Origin: Phycisphaerales bacterium
Lineage (GTDB): Bacteria; Planctomycetota; Phycisphaerae; Phycisphaerales; UBA1924
Assembly: GCA_016699835.1 (NCBI GenBank)
Contig: CP064987.1
Coordinates: 2,294,001-2,358,000, forward strand
DNA length: 64,000 bases
Direction of reading: 5' to 3'
Shown piece by piece: positions 40,486-49,961 of the stretch. The position numbers and the translations under genes are program-made. The stretch's first letter is position 1. The number at the start of each line of letters is the position of its first letter. The notes beneath the pieces were generated by a model. The model did not search any database. It saw nothing but the letters and a program-made list of their open reading frames with translations, and had not been told where the DNA came from.

Positions 40486-41341
40486 ATGACTTGCTCGACG
40501 AATCGTGTCTGTCAGTACATCGGCCCTGGCACGATTCTGGCGGGGTATCTTGGCATTGTCGGCCCAGTGGTTTCCGTGGCCCAGGCGCAGCAGAAACTCC
40601 ACTTCACCTATCTCTGGCATCTCGAGCAGCCCATCTATTGGCCGGACCGCCAGGCCTCGGGCCAGGATCGCTATGAGGTCGCGTGGGGGTCGATCCTCCG
40701 CAAGGACGCCGGTGCGGTCCACCCCTCGAATAACCTCCGCGACATCTTCGGGCTTGCCGACCGCGTGGCGGCGTATCAGTATCGATGCCGCGACGCCATC
40801 AACAGCATCCGCTGGACCAATGAGGGCGGCGCCCAGATCTCGTACTCAGGCGGGCTGATCGAGAACATCTCGTCCCTCGGCAACGCCAACCAACTCGGGT
40901 ACTCGTCGGGATGGTACAACTCCCTCCGCGAGGCACGCGGCTGGTCCACCACCATCGGCACAAGCGTTCCTCGTTGCGATCTGGTCATCTTCCCCTTCCA
41001 CCACGCGCTCATGCCACTGCTCGATGAGTCGGCGATGCGGAAGGAGATCCAACTCTACAAATCGATCTATCCCGACGCGTGGGGCGCGGGCGTGCCGCAG
41101 TCGGTTGGGTTCTTCCCTTCGGAAATGGCCTTCACCGAGCGGATGATCCCCATCCTCGCGAGCGAGGGGATCCAGTGGTCGATTGTCTCTGCGGAGAAGA
41201 TCAGCCGGGCCTGTGCCGATTTCCCGGTGGTGTATGGAAGCGGCGGGATCAACTGCGATCCGCCGAATCTCGCGGACAAGATCAACCCCGCGCAGGGCGC
41301 AAGCGGCTACTACCGCCAGTCGATCGATCGCGGGTGCGCCC
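40486..41341 (+). pseudogene. GH57-like secreted glycosidase, N-terminal part before a frameshift
   Basis: From the ATG at 40486 (an alternative ATG is at 40465) a signal peptide (TILAGYLGIVGPVVSVAQAQ) leads into a GH57-type catalytic barrel: LHFTYLWHLEQPIYWPDRQ, VIFPFHHALMPLLDES and SVGFFPSEMAFTERMIPIL. The frame follows homologous-looking sequence up to IDRGCA and then turns into low-quality Arg/Ala-rich sequence. The good frame resumes one base later (AEAYPFALTPRRAQHVD). The shift lies at about 41338-41345, equal to one extra or two missing bases. GH57 enzymes act on alpha-glucans. It could be a sequencing error, since both halves look well conserved. Confidence 0.7.
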
Positions 41342-43657
41342 GCCGAGGCGTATCCCTTCGCGCTGACGCCCCGGCGCGCGCAGCACGTCGATCCAGCCAC
41401 CGGCGTCATCAGTTCCATCATCGTTGTTCCCGCGAGCCAGTCGCTCGGCTGGAAGGATGGCTACGCCCCGATCGGCACGTCGTACTTCGACCAACTCAAC
41501 ACACGCAACGACCCGAATCGACCCATGCTCGTCGTGCTCGCGCACGACGGCGACAATGCCTGGGGTGGAGGGTTCTCGTACTACCAGGAAGCCACACCGA
41601 ATCTCGTGTCGAGCGCCAATGGCGCGGGCTATGTCCCCACGGTCGTGCAGCGATACCTCAGCGACCATCCCGTCCCCGCGAACGACTTCGTGCACGTGGA
41701 AGATGGAGCATGGGTCAACGCCGACGGCGACTTCGGTTCGCCCCAGTTTCTCAACTGGAACTGGCCCCCCGTGAACGCCTCGGGACAGGTGGACATCGCG
41801 AACGGCTGGGCCGAGGACATCCGAAGCTGGGCGATCATCGTTGCCGCCCAGAATCGCGTGGACACCGCCGAGCAGATCTGGACCGACCCAATCGTGATGG
41901 GCGGCTCGAGCGGGAGCGTGAACGTCCGGAAGATTCTGTATCCCGATGGATCGACCAACGCCGTCGAGCGCGCATGGCACTACTTTCTCGGCTCGCTCAA
42001 CAGCGGATACATGTACTACGGCACGGCGGAGGACTTCGAGGTGAAGCCCACCATCGCGTGCAACGAGGCCCTGCGGCTCGCGAATCCCGTGATCGGGAGC
42101 GGCACGAACGACCGCACGCCACCGACCGTCTGGATCCCGCAGCGCTTCCCGTGGAATCCAGGCTCGACCAACTTCGGGCCGGCACACGCCTATCAGCAGG
42201 TCGTGAACAACGGCGACTTCTGGATCTGGACCTTCGCCGACGACGTCTCGGGCGTGACGAGCGTCACGCTGAAGTATCGACTCGACGCGGACGGGCAGAA
42301 TCCGCTCTCGAGCACACAGAACGAGACGTATGCTGGCGGCCCGGAGGTCGGCGCGTGGCAATCGCTCGCGATGACCAGGCGAGCCTTCCCCGCGGGCAAC
42401 GTGTTCAACAGCCCGACGATCGACTTCTTCGAGATGCCCCAGGCGATCGCGGATCAGTACTCCGTGCAACTCACGGGGATTCGGAGTGCTCTGGTCGATT
42501 ACTACGTCGAGGCGATGGACTCGCGCGGCAACGTGCGCAAGAGCGAGATCCAGCACGTCTACGTCGGTGATGGACAGGGCGCGGTAGGCGGCGGCCCGGC
42601 CGTTGAGATCTCGCCCGCGACACCGACCGCTGGGCAGAGCGTGACCGTGACGTACGACCCCGCGGGCCGGGTGCTCGCCGGCGCCTCGCAGGTCGCGATG
42701 CACTGGGGCGTGAACACCTGGACGCAGGTCACGGACACGCCGATGATCGCGGGCGTCGGTCCCGATGCGGGGAAGTGGCTCGCCACGGTCACGATTCCAT
42801 CTGGGAACACCACGCAACTCGACCTCGTCTTCAACAACACGCAAGGCACATGGGACAACAACAACGGGCAGGACTGGCACTATGCCGTCACGCCCGGCGG
42901 CGGTGGGGGGGCGATGTGGGTGATGGATGGCGTGCGCGACCCGTCGGCCACGCTCCTCGGGAGCAACTCGGGTGTCTCGCTGTGGGCCGGGCTCATCGGC
43001 GATGATTTCTATGTCGCGGCGAACGACGCGGGAGAGGGGAATGACCACTTCATTTTGCTTGCACCTCAGGCGGGACCCGGCGTGCTCCGCGCGTCGCCCT
43101 GGGCCAAGGCGGGCCAGGTCGCGACGTGGGCCGCGTTCCTCGCCGACGAGAACGACAACGACTACGAGAGTTGGTTCGATCATGGCTCGGCGCGGGTCGG
43201 CGCGATGACGGGCGCGAACGGCGGCGTGCTCGAGGGCACGATCAACCTGCGGGATCTCTTCGCGCTCGGCTCGTCGCCGTTGCCGGAGGCTGTGTGGCTC
43301 GCGTTTGGCGCCTATCCGACCGCCGACGGCTCGTCGCTCATCTCCGGCGCGCAGATCGGTCCCTCGCTCGACTCGAACACGACGCTCAACGCCACCGAGT
43401 TCGTGCGAGTCGAGTTGTGCACGCTCGATCCGGCGCTCTGCGCGCCGGCGTGCGTCGCCGACGTGGACAACGGCACCGGCACCGGCACGCCCGACGGCGG
43501 CGTGACGATCGACGACTTGCTCTATTACCTCACGACGTTCAACGCCGGCTCGATCAGCGCCGATGTTGACGACGGCACCGGCACAGGCTCACCCGATGGT
43601 GGCGTCACGATCGACGACTTGCTGTACTTCCTGACTCGCTTCAACGCAGGGTGCTGA
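41342..43657 (+). CDS. GH57-like protein, C-terminal part with two GC-type dockerin repeats
   Basis: This is about 771 codons continuing the gene above in the next frame. It holds the rest of the glycosidase domain (MLVVLAHDGDNAWGGGFSYY; HVEDGAWVNADGDFGSPQF), a beta-sandwich/CBM-like region (VEISPATPTAGQSVTVTYDP), another beta domain around VMDGVRDPSATLL, and two calcium-loop repeats ending NAGC. Without repair it has no start codon in the right place, so as written the gene gives a truncated, dockerin-free product. If the shift is an artefact, the intact protein would be about 1,055 aa, exported, and displayed for extracellular glucan breakdown. Confidence 0.75.
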   Translation, partial: AEAYPFALTPRRAQHVDPATGVISSIIVVPASQSLGWKDGYAPIGTSYFDQLNTRNDPNRPMLVVLAHDGDNAWGGGFSYYQEATPNLVSSANGAGYVPTVVQRYLSDHPVPANDFVHVEDGAWVNADGDFGSPQFLNWNWPPVNASGQVDIANGWAEDIRSWAIIVAAQNRVDTAEQIWTDPIVMGGSSGSVNVRKILYPDGSTNAVERAWHYFLGSLNSGYMYYGTAEDFEVKPTIACNEALRLANPVIGSGTNDRTPPTVWIPQRFPWNPGSTNFGPAHAYQQVVNNGDFWIWTFADDVSGVTSVTLKYRLDADGQNPLSSTQNETYAGGPEVGAWQSLAMTRRAFPAGNVFNSPTIDFFEMPQAIADQYSVQLTGIRSALVDYYVEAMDSRGNVRKSEIQHVYVGDGQGAVGGGPAVEISPATPTAGQSVTVTYDPAGRVLAGASQVAMHWGVNTWTQVTDTPMIAGVGPDAGKWLATVTIPSGNTTQLDLVFNNTQGTWDNNNGQDWHYAVTPGGGGGAMWVMDGVRDPSATLLGSNSGVSLWAGLIGDDFYVAANDAGEGNDHFILLAPQAGPGVLRASPWAKAGQVATWAAFLADENDNDYESWFDHGSARVGAMTGANGGVLEGTINLRDLFALGSSPLPEAVWLAFGAYPTADGSSLISGAQIGPSLDSNTTLNATEFVRVELCTLDPALCAPACVADVDNGTGTGTPDGGVTIDDLLYYLTTFNAGSISADVDDGTGTGSPDGGVTIDDLLYFLTRFNAGC

Positions 43658-43689
43658 GCGCCGGCAGATGTCGAGTCAATTGGTTGAGT

Positions 43690-45102
43690 TCATTGATCGC
43701 GGCTCGGCGCAGGCGCCACCGGCGGGCACAACGCCACGAGCGTGAAGATCACGCACACCGTGCGCGACACCACCTGGTACGCATCGAACGGCGTGAGCAG
43801 CACCACGCCCACGAGCGCGAGCGATGGCCCGACACCATACCCCGCGAATCCCACGCGCCGAGCGCTCCGCCATGCGCCGATCCCGATCGAGAGCACCACG
43901 GGCACGCTGAGCGCCACGCCGATCACGCCTTGTGTCGCCAGCGTGTGCAGCACGGCATTGTGCCCGTGGCTATGTCGACCGTCGTTGAACCACCGCACAG
44001 CCCCGGGAAACGATGATTCGCCCTCATCTCGCACGAACGACGGATACCCGCCGATGCCCACGCCGAAGATCGGGCGGGACTCGAACGCCTCGAGCGACCA
44101 GTGGATCATGGCGTATCGCGCACCGTCGGCCGAGTTCGTGTCGCCGCCTGTGCTCGCCTCTCGGATCTCGGTCTGCATGCGCTCGAGTCGCGCACGGACG
44201 CTGCCGCCGAGCGTCGCGATCGCGATCCCGCCGCCGACCACGATCACGCCTAGCCCGGTGAGAAGGATCCGCCGTCGCGTTGCCTTCGACGCGGCCTTCA
44301 ATGTCGCGAGGGTCACGCCCACGAGGATCACGCCGGCGCCCATGATCCATCCCGCGCGCGTGCCCGACGCCGCGATCCCCAGGATCGTCGCGATCGCGAG
44401 CGACCAGGCGATTGCCATCACGCCGACGCGCCGTCGACCGGATCCAGCGCCCAGCGCCGGGATCACATGGAGCGCGAGCGCCAGGGCGAGCACCTGCCCC
44501 GCCGCGGGGAGGGGCCACCACCCGCCGTTGCGATCCGGCGAGTGGTTGTCAAAGACCAGACTCGGCACGTCATACGCCAGGCCGATCGCCGTCGCGAGTT
44601 GCGTGAGTGGGAGGAACGCGAACCCGGCACACAACGCCGCGATCAGTTTCCCGCGGTCCTCGATCACCGGCCAGAGCATCGGGATCACCATCACGAAGCG
44701 GAAGTTCTCCAGGAGTTTGTGCCCGTCGCTTGGCACCGCCGACCACGCCAGGCTGAGTGCCTGATACGCCGTCAGCAGCACGAGCGAGATGAAGACCGGG
44801 AAGGCGTATGCCCATCGCGCGACCCGCCAGATGTCCCACAGGCGCACGACATACGTCACCGAGAGCACGATCAGCGCGGTCTCGGCATAAGTGATCGGCC
44901 ACGAGACCAGGAAGCACCAGCCGAGCGCCGCCACGAGATGGGCGTTGTACCGCCAGGCCGCCATCCCGCGCATCCGGTCGAAGTCCGCGCGCATCCGGTC
45001 CGGATTCAGCAGGTCCCCTGTGAACCACCGCCGGATCCCGTTCCGGGGCTTGGTCAATTTCGAGTTCGCTGTTTGATCGGATATTGTTTGGTTCTGAGGC
45101 AT
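43690..45102 (-). CDS. O-antigen ligase/polymerase-like membrane protein
   Basis: The product is 470 aa with roughly ten to twelve membrane segments (ALIVLSVTYVVRLWDIW; LALALALHVIPALG; ILLTGLGVIVVGGGIAIATL). The family signature is GIAASGTRAGWIMGAGVILVG plus the large outer loop with FNDGRHSHGHNAVLHTLATQGVIG, as in Wzy_C/WaaL proteins. These join or polymerise lipid-linked glycans at the periplasmic face. No other polysaccharide genes are adjacent, so the substrate cannot be guessed. No Shine-Dalgarno is clear before the ATG at 45102. Confidence 0.88.
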   Translation of the reverse strand: MPQNQTISDQTANSKLTKPRNGIRRWFTGDLLNPDRMRADFDRMRGMAAWRYNAHLVAALGWCFLVSWPITYAETALIVLSVTYVVRLWDIWRVARWAYAFPVFISLVLLTAYQALSLAWSAVPSDGHKLLENFRFVMVIPMLWPVIEDRGKLIAALCAGFAFLPLTQLATAIGLAYDVPSLVFDNHSPDRNGGWWPLPAAGQVLALALALHVIPALGAGSGRRRVGVMAIAWSLAIATILGIAASGTRAGWIMGAGVILVGVTLATLKAASKATRRRILLTGLGVIVVGGGIAIATLGGSVRARLERMQTEIREASTGGDTNSADGARYAMIHWSLEAFESRPIFGVGIGGYPSFVRDEGESSFPGAVRWFNDGRHSHGHNAVLHTLATQGVIGVALSVPVVLSIGIGAWRSARRVGFAGYGVGPSLALVGVVLLTPFDAYQVVSRTVCVIFTLVALCPPVAPAPSRDQ

Positions 45103-45334
45103 CGCGGAGTAGTGCGGACGTTCCTTCGATGATCAATCGGACCAAAACCCGGTCTGAAAGGGCCGCCAAGCGCATCCAAACGGTCACAGGCCAAAAAGTT
45201 CGTAAACGAATCCCCGACTTGGCCGTATAAGTTATGGTGTCCGAAGGAGAAAAGCCCGGGCGGGATCGGATCGATCTCTGTGGTGGGCTCACTCTCGTGT
45301 GTGACTTTGGTTTGCGATTGGTCCGGAGGTCCCC

Positions 45335-47122
45335 ATGACCGAGATTCAACGGGTCGTCAAGGCCGCCTCGCTCCGTCTCATGCTGATCGACGGGCTGCGT
45401 CGCTTCGTGGTGCTCCTGACCGCCGCGATCGGTCTCGCGCTCCTTGCGCGAGTAGTCGAGAAGGTCTTCGGCCTCAGCGAGGTCTTCGCGCCGTGGTGGG
45501 GGCGTAGCGTGATGATCGCCGGTGGGACCGTCGTCCTTGGCACCCTCCTCTGGACGTTCTTCGCCCGCAAGCGACACCTCGCCGTTGCGAGGATCGTCGA
45601 TGATCGCGCGAACCTCCGCGAGATGCTCTCGACGGCGATGTGCGTCGAGCGCTCGCAAGAGGCGTGGGACCGCGTCGTGGTCGAGGACGCGCGTCGAAAG
45701 GCCGTCGGCGTGAACGTCAAGCAGGCGATCCCGCTGGAGAAGCCGCGCTTCTGGCCGGCGCCGATCGCCGCCGCTCTTGCCCTCTTCATCGCGTGGCTCT
45801 CGCTCCCCAACTGGGATGTTCTCAAGATCAGCGAGAAATCGCAGCAGGCGACGGCCCAGAAGAACCTCATCACCCAGGTGAAGGACGAACTCAAGGTCAA
45901 GGACGACAAACTCAAGGAGATGCTCGCCAAGGCCAAAGTGAATCTCGATCAAGGCACTGGCGACGAGTCCGAGGGCAAAGAGGGCAAGGAGCGCGAACTC
46001 GACCCCGAGGCTCTCCGCCGCAGCCAGGTCCGCAAGTTGACCGACATTAGCGAGCAACTCCAGTCGCTTCACGACAAGCAGTCCGAAGGTCCGGCTGAGG
46101 CCATGAAGAAACTCATGGAGCAACTCAAACAGCCCGGCGATGGCCCACTCTCGGACCTCTCCAAGGAACTCGCCAAGGGCAACTTCTCCAAGGCTCTCGC
46201 CGACCTCAAGCAACTCGAGGATCAACTCGCGGCGGGCGATGTCAAAGGCGACGACGCCGAGCAACTCAAGAAGCAGCTCGAGAACCTTTCCAAGCAACTC
46301 GAGAAACTCGCGGAGAACAAGGAAGACCTGCTCAAAAAACTTGAGCAGGCCGGGCTCGATCGCAAGTCCGCCGAGGAGGCGCTCAAGCAGGCAGCGAGCA
46401 ACCCCGACGCGCTCAAGGATGCCCTCGACAAGGCTCAGAACCTGACCCCCGAGCAGCGCGAGAAACTCATGCAGATGGCCGAGTCCGCCTGCAAGGCTTG
46501 CGAGAACGCGGGGCAGATGGGCGAGGCCATGCAGCAGATGGCCCAGGGCCTGAGCCAGGAGGGCTTCTCGCAGGAAGGCATGGAGGGCGCCGAGGCGCTC
46601 GAGGGCGAACTCTCCGACGCCGAGATGCTCCAAAGCGACATGGAGAATCTCAGTGCCGCGCTCGAAGAGGCCAAGGAGCAACTCTCACAACTGGCCGGCG
46701 AGTGCATGGGCGGCTCGTCCGACGGCGAAGGCGACGGCCCCGGACAACCCGGTGAAGGCCTTGGCGATTGGAAGGAAGGCTCCTCCACGCAGATGGGCAT
46801 GGGCTCGGGTGGCCCAGGCCAGGGCCAGGGCGCCGGTCCCGATGAAGAAGCCTCCGACTACATCACCAAGAAGGAGAAGGCCAACGTCCAGACGACGCAG
46901 GGCGCCATCATCGGCACGCGCCTCGTGCAGGGCAAGCAGGTGAAGGGCGAGGCGACGCAGGAGTTCTCGCAGGCCGTCGAAGCGAGCTCCAAGGCCGCCG
47001 CCGAGGCCATCGGCAACCAGGTCGTCCGCCGCGAGTTGCAGGACGCGGTGAAAAACTACTTCAGCACGCTGAAGCAGAAGGCCGACGCCACGGCACCGAA
47101 ATCGGACTCGGACAAGAAGTAG
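45335..47122 (+). CDS. Membrane-anchored coiled-coil protein, DUF4175-like
   Basis: The product is 595 aa, with GGAGG 5 nt before the ATG. Three N-terminal hydrophobic segments (VVLLTAAIGLALLARVV; VMIAGGTVVLGTLLWTFF; ALALFIAWLSLPNW near 150) precede more than 400 residues of Gln/Lys/Glu-rich coiled coil (EQLKKQLENLSKQLEKLAEN). The late region is rich in Met, Gly and Gln (GQGQGAGPDEEASDYI), and the last ~80 residues are helical (AVEASSKAAAEAIGNQVVRR). The layout resembles DUF4175 proteins, usually found with MoxR/VWA (aerotolerance-type) genes, but none are present here. Function unknown. Confidence 0.7.
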   Translation: MTEIQRVVKAASLRLMLIDGLRRFVVLLTAAIGLALLARVVEKVFGLSEVFAPWWGRSVMIAGGTVVLGTLLWTFFARKRHLAVARIVDDRANLREMLSTAMCVERSQEAWDRVVVEDARRKAVGVNVKQAIPLEKPRFWPAPIAAALALFIAWLSLPNWDVLKISEKSQQATAQKNLITQVKDELKVKDDKLKEMLAKAKVNLDQGTGDESEGKEGKERELDPEALRRSQVRKLTDISEQLQSLHDKQSEGPAEAMKKLMEQLKQPGDGPLSDLSKELAKGNFSKALADLKQLEDQLAAGDVKGDDAEQLKKQLENLSKQLEKLAENKEDLLKKLEQAGLDRKSAEEALKQAASNPDALKDALDKAQNLTPEQREKLMQMAESACKACENAGQMGEAMQQMAQGLSQEGFSQEGMEGAEALEGELSDAEMLQSDMENLSAALEEAKEQLSQLAGECMGGSSDGEGDGPGQPGEGLGDWKEGSSTQMGMGSGGPGQGQGAGPDEEASDYITKKEKANVQTTQGAIIGTRLVQGKQVKGEATQEFSQAVEASSKAAAEAIGNQVVRRELQDAVKNYFSTLKQKADATAPKSDSDKK

Positions 47123-47251
47123 CCAGACTCGTGCCCTCCTTGTGCGACCGTTCACACCGACTGCCATGGTGTCGGTCTGTGATACCAGAAATCCCGGTCA
47201 TACGATCCGGTCTGTGTTGTCGAACACACATCTCTTGATGGAGCCATTCGC

Positions 47252-48355
47252 GTGATCCACCACTCTCACCAGGGTCGCACCCGTGTGTGGCTCTTGCCGT
47301 TCATCGCGCTCGTGGTGGCCGCTGCGGCTTTCGTAAAACTTCATTCGACCGATGGCGATTCGAATCGCGTGGTGCTGTACACCAGCATCGACACGCCGAT
47401 CGCTAAGCCGATCATCCAGGCCTTCGAAGCCAAGTCCGGCCTGCGCGTCGACGTCGTCGGCGACACCGAGGTGACCAAGACGACCGGCCTGATCGAGCGG
47501 CTTCTTGCCGAGCGTGGTCGTCCCAAGGCCGATGTCTTCTGGTCCTCCGAGCCGCTGGGTGTGATCGGTCTTGCGCGCGAGGGGCTGCTCGAATCGTGGA
47601 CGCCGCCCGGTGACGCAGACTCGGCCGTCACACGGTTCAGCGATCCGCAGAATCGCTGGCATGGCCGCTCGCTTCGCGCCCGCGTGATTGTCGTCAACAC
47701 CCGCCGCGTCGCCGAGAGCGAGCGCCCCGGCACGCTCCGCGATCTCCTCGATCCCAAGTACATGGGCCTCATCGGCATGGCTCGCCCCGAGTTCGGCACG
47801 ACCCGGCTCCACGTCGCCTCGCTCCTCGCCGCGTGGGGAGAGCCCGAGTATCGGGCGTGGTGCCAGGCGATGCGCGATCAAGATATCCGCCTGTACGACG
47901 GTAACTCCGCGGTCGTCCGCGGCGTGGCGCATGGCGAGATCGTGATGGGTCTCACCGACACGGATGACGTCGTCGCCGGCCAGCGCGAGGGATGGCCCGT
48001 CGATCTCATCTTCGAGAGTGTCGAGGACGACGTGAGCGAACTCACCTCGAATCAAGGTCACGCGTTCCGCTCCCTCGGTCCGATCACGATTCCCTGCACC
48101 GTCGGGCGGCTCAAAGGGGCGCCACACGCCGATGCGGGAGCGCAACTCGCCGCGTTCCTGTTGTCGCCTGAGGTTGAATCGATGCTGTCTTCCAGCGACT
48201 CGAAGAACCGACCGATCCTCGGTGAGGCATCACACGATCCGATGCAGGCGCAGATTCCCCTCGTGTCTCCCGTGGCGTTCGATGAGGCGGAGGCCCAGGC
48301 CATCTCCGCCGTACGCATCTTCCGTGAGATCGTCGAGGGCTCGACCGGCCGATAA
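47252..48355 (+). CDS. Iron(III)-type ABC transporter substrate-binding protein
   Basis: The product is 367 aa from a GTG at 47252 with GGAG upstream. An N-terminal membrane/signal segment (LLPFIALVVAAAAFVKL) leads into a class-II periplasmic-binding fold: NRVVLYTSIDTPIAKPIIQAFEAKSGLRVDVV, then ADVFWSSEPLGVIGLAREG and MGLTDTDDVVAGQREGWPVD. The opening is the FbpA/FutA pattern for ferric-iron uptake. The signal lacks a clean cleavage site or lipobox, so it may stay membrane-tethered. No permease or ATPase gene is adjacent, so this is an orphan component and the ligand is uncertain. Confidence 0.85.
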   Translation: MIHHSHQGRTRVWLLPFIALVVAAAAFVKLHSTDGDSNRVVLYTSIDTPIAKPIIQAFEAKSGLRVDVVGDTEVTKTTGLIERLLAERGRPKADVFWSSEPLGVIGLAREGLLESWTPPGDADSAVTRFSDPQNRWHGRSLRARVIVVNTRRVAESERPGTLRDLLDPKYMGLIGMARPEFGTTRLHVASLLAAWGEPEYRAWCQAMRDQDIRLYDGNSAVVRGVAHGEIVMGLTDTDDVVAGQREGWPVDLIFESVEDDVSELTSNQGHAFRSLGPITIPCTVGRLKGAPHADAGAQLAAFLLSPEVESMLSSSDSKNRPILGEASHDPMQAQIPLVSPVAFDEAEAQAISAVRIFREIVEGSTGR

Positions 48356-48509
48356 CGCGTGGATTCGTGTTCGTGAAGTCGAGTCCGACGGATTGCGAGG
48401 CGCGTGCCGACGATCGGACACGCGAGTCAGCAATCACTTCGGTTCTTCAGAGAACCTGCGGATCGGAGCGTCCGATGCAGGATTCGTGCATCTGTGGCCC
48501 AAATCAAGA

Positions 48510-49937
48510 ATGGACTGGTTCCGCCTGCGCAGCCGCGGCGCGCTCGTCGCCGCCACCGTCGCGGTGCAGGCGATCGTCATTGGCGTCGGGGGGCTGCTCT
48601 CGTTCAACTACGTCTACGAGCGCACCTCGACACGCGTGCGCGATGAACTCGTCGCCGAGCGCCGTCAGGAAGCCGACCGCATCGCCGAGCGGCTTCTGAG
48701 CGATTTCCACGAGCCGATCGAGTACGGCTCGCCGGATTGGGCCCGGGCGCAGGACGTCATCGAGAGTTTCGCCGAACAAGCCGGCGTCGTCTATCTGCTC
48801 GATGATTCCACCCGCGTTCTCTGCCACCCGAATCTCAAGACCAATCCACGCCTGCGCCAGACGAGTTACGCCGGCCAGCCGATCCAACTCACCGATGGCA
48901 CGAGCAACCTGACCCTGGGCGATGTCCGCCCCACGACGACCGTCGTCGGGAAGGGCGAGTTCCTCTGGGGGACGGACCTCCTCGCGATCCGCCACCTCCC
49001 CGAACTCCACGCGACCGTCGTCGTCCATCAGCCCGAAGAAATGACCGCCGACGCCGTCAACCGCGCGACCTCGGGCATGATCGTCATCGGCGGGATCTCG
49101 GCGCTCGTCGTCCTGGCGCTGACAGCCTTCGGCTCGGCGATTCTCGTCCGCCGCTACGACTCGATGCTCATGCGCATCAACCGAGATCTCGAGCAGGAGG
49201 TCGTGAAGAAGGTCAAGGCCGGACTCAACATCCGCAACTCGCTCATCTTCGGCCTGGCGAAACTCGCCGACTATCGCGACACCGACACCGGCAAGCACCT
49301 CGAGCGGATCTGCCGGTACTGCGAGGTCCTGGCGCGCGAGTTGAGGCCGATCCACCCCGAGATCGACGAGGCGTGGATCGAGCGTCTCAAACTCGCCTCG
49401 TCCATGCACGACATCGGCAAGGTCGGCATCCCCGACGCGATCCTTCTGAAGCCCGGCATGCTTTCCCCCGAGGAACGCCGCCTCATGGAGCAGCACCCGC
49501 TCATCGGCGCGGACACCCTCGTCGCGATCCGCAAGCGCACCGGCGACGACGACCTCATCAACATGGGCATCCAGGTCGCCCTCTACCACCACGAGCGGTG
49601 GGACGGCACGGGCTATCCCTTCGGGCTCGCGGGCGAGGACATCCCCCTGGCCGCAAGGATCTGTGCCGTCGCCGATGTCTACGACGCGATGACCTCCAAG
49701 CGGGTCTACAAGAACGCCATGTCGCACGAGGTGGCGCACAAGATCATCGTTGAATCGAGCGGCACACACATGGACCCGTCGATCGCCGTCGTCTTCGATC
49801 GCCTCAACACCCAGTTCGATGCGATCCGACGCGAACTCCAGCCCGATGGAGCCGATCCGGACAAGCCCGTGCTCCTGACCGCGGTCGAGCGCGCACTCAA
49901 GGCGCAGGAGATCGCCGCGAGCAAGTCCGCCGCCTGA
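48510..49937 (+). CDS. Membrane HD-GYP domain phosphodiesterase
   Basis: The product is 475 aa from the ATG at 48510 (MDWFRLRSRG); the long upstream extension overlaps the preceding gene in another frame and is rejected. A periplasmic sensor of ~150 residues (dCACHE-like; VVYLLDDSTRVLCHPNL) lies between two membrane segments (VAVQAIVIGVGGLLSF; MIVIGGISALVVLALTAF). The HD-GYP domain has MHDIGKVGIPDAILLKPG, HH in ALYHHERWDGTGYPFGL, and AVADVYDAMTS. HD-GYP enzymes hydrolyse cyclic di-GMP. It sits 154 bp after the binding-protein gene and may be co-transcribed with it. Confidence 0.93.
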   Translation: MDWFRLRSRGALVAATVAVQAIVIGVGGLLSFNYVYERTSTRVRDELVAERRQEADRIAERLLSDFHEPIEYGSPDWARAQDVIESFAEQAGVVYLLDDSTRVLCHPNLKTNPRLRQTSYAGQPIQLTDGTSNLTLGDVRPTTTVVGKGEFLWGTDLLAIRHLPELHATVVVHQPEEMTADAVNRATSGMIVIGGISALVVLALTAFGSAILVRRYDSMLMRINRDLEQEVVKKVKAGLNIRNSLIFGLAKLADYRDTDTGKHLERICRYCEVLARELRPIHPEIDEAWIERLKLASSMHDIGKVGIPDAILLKPGMLSPEERRLMEQHPLIGADTLVAIRKRTGDDDLINMGIQVALYHHERWDGTGYPFGLAGEDIPLAARICAVADVYDAMTSKRVYKNAMSHEVAHKIIVESSGTHMDPSIAVVFDRLNTQFDAIRRELQPDGADPDKPVLLTAVERALKAQEIAASKSAA

Positions 49938-49961
49938 TGTGTGTGAGCGTCAGTCCAGCGA

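Noticed and set aside
41330..41350. Programmed ribosomal frameshifting in the GH57-like gene
   Set aside because: No slippery heptamer or obvious downstream pseudoknot is visible; an error or mutation is simpler.
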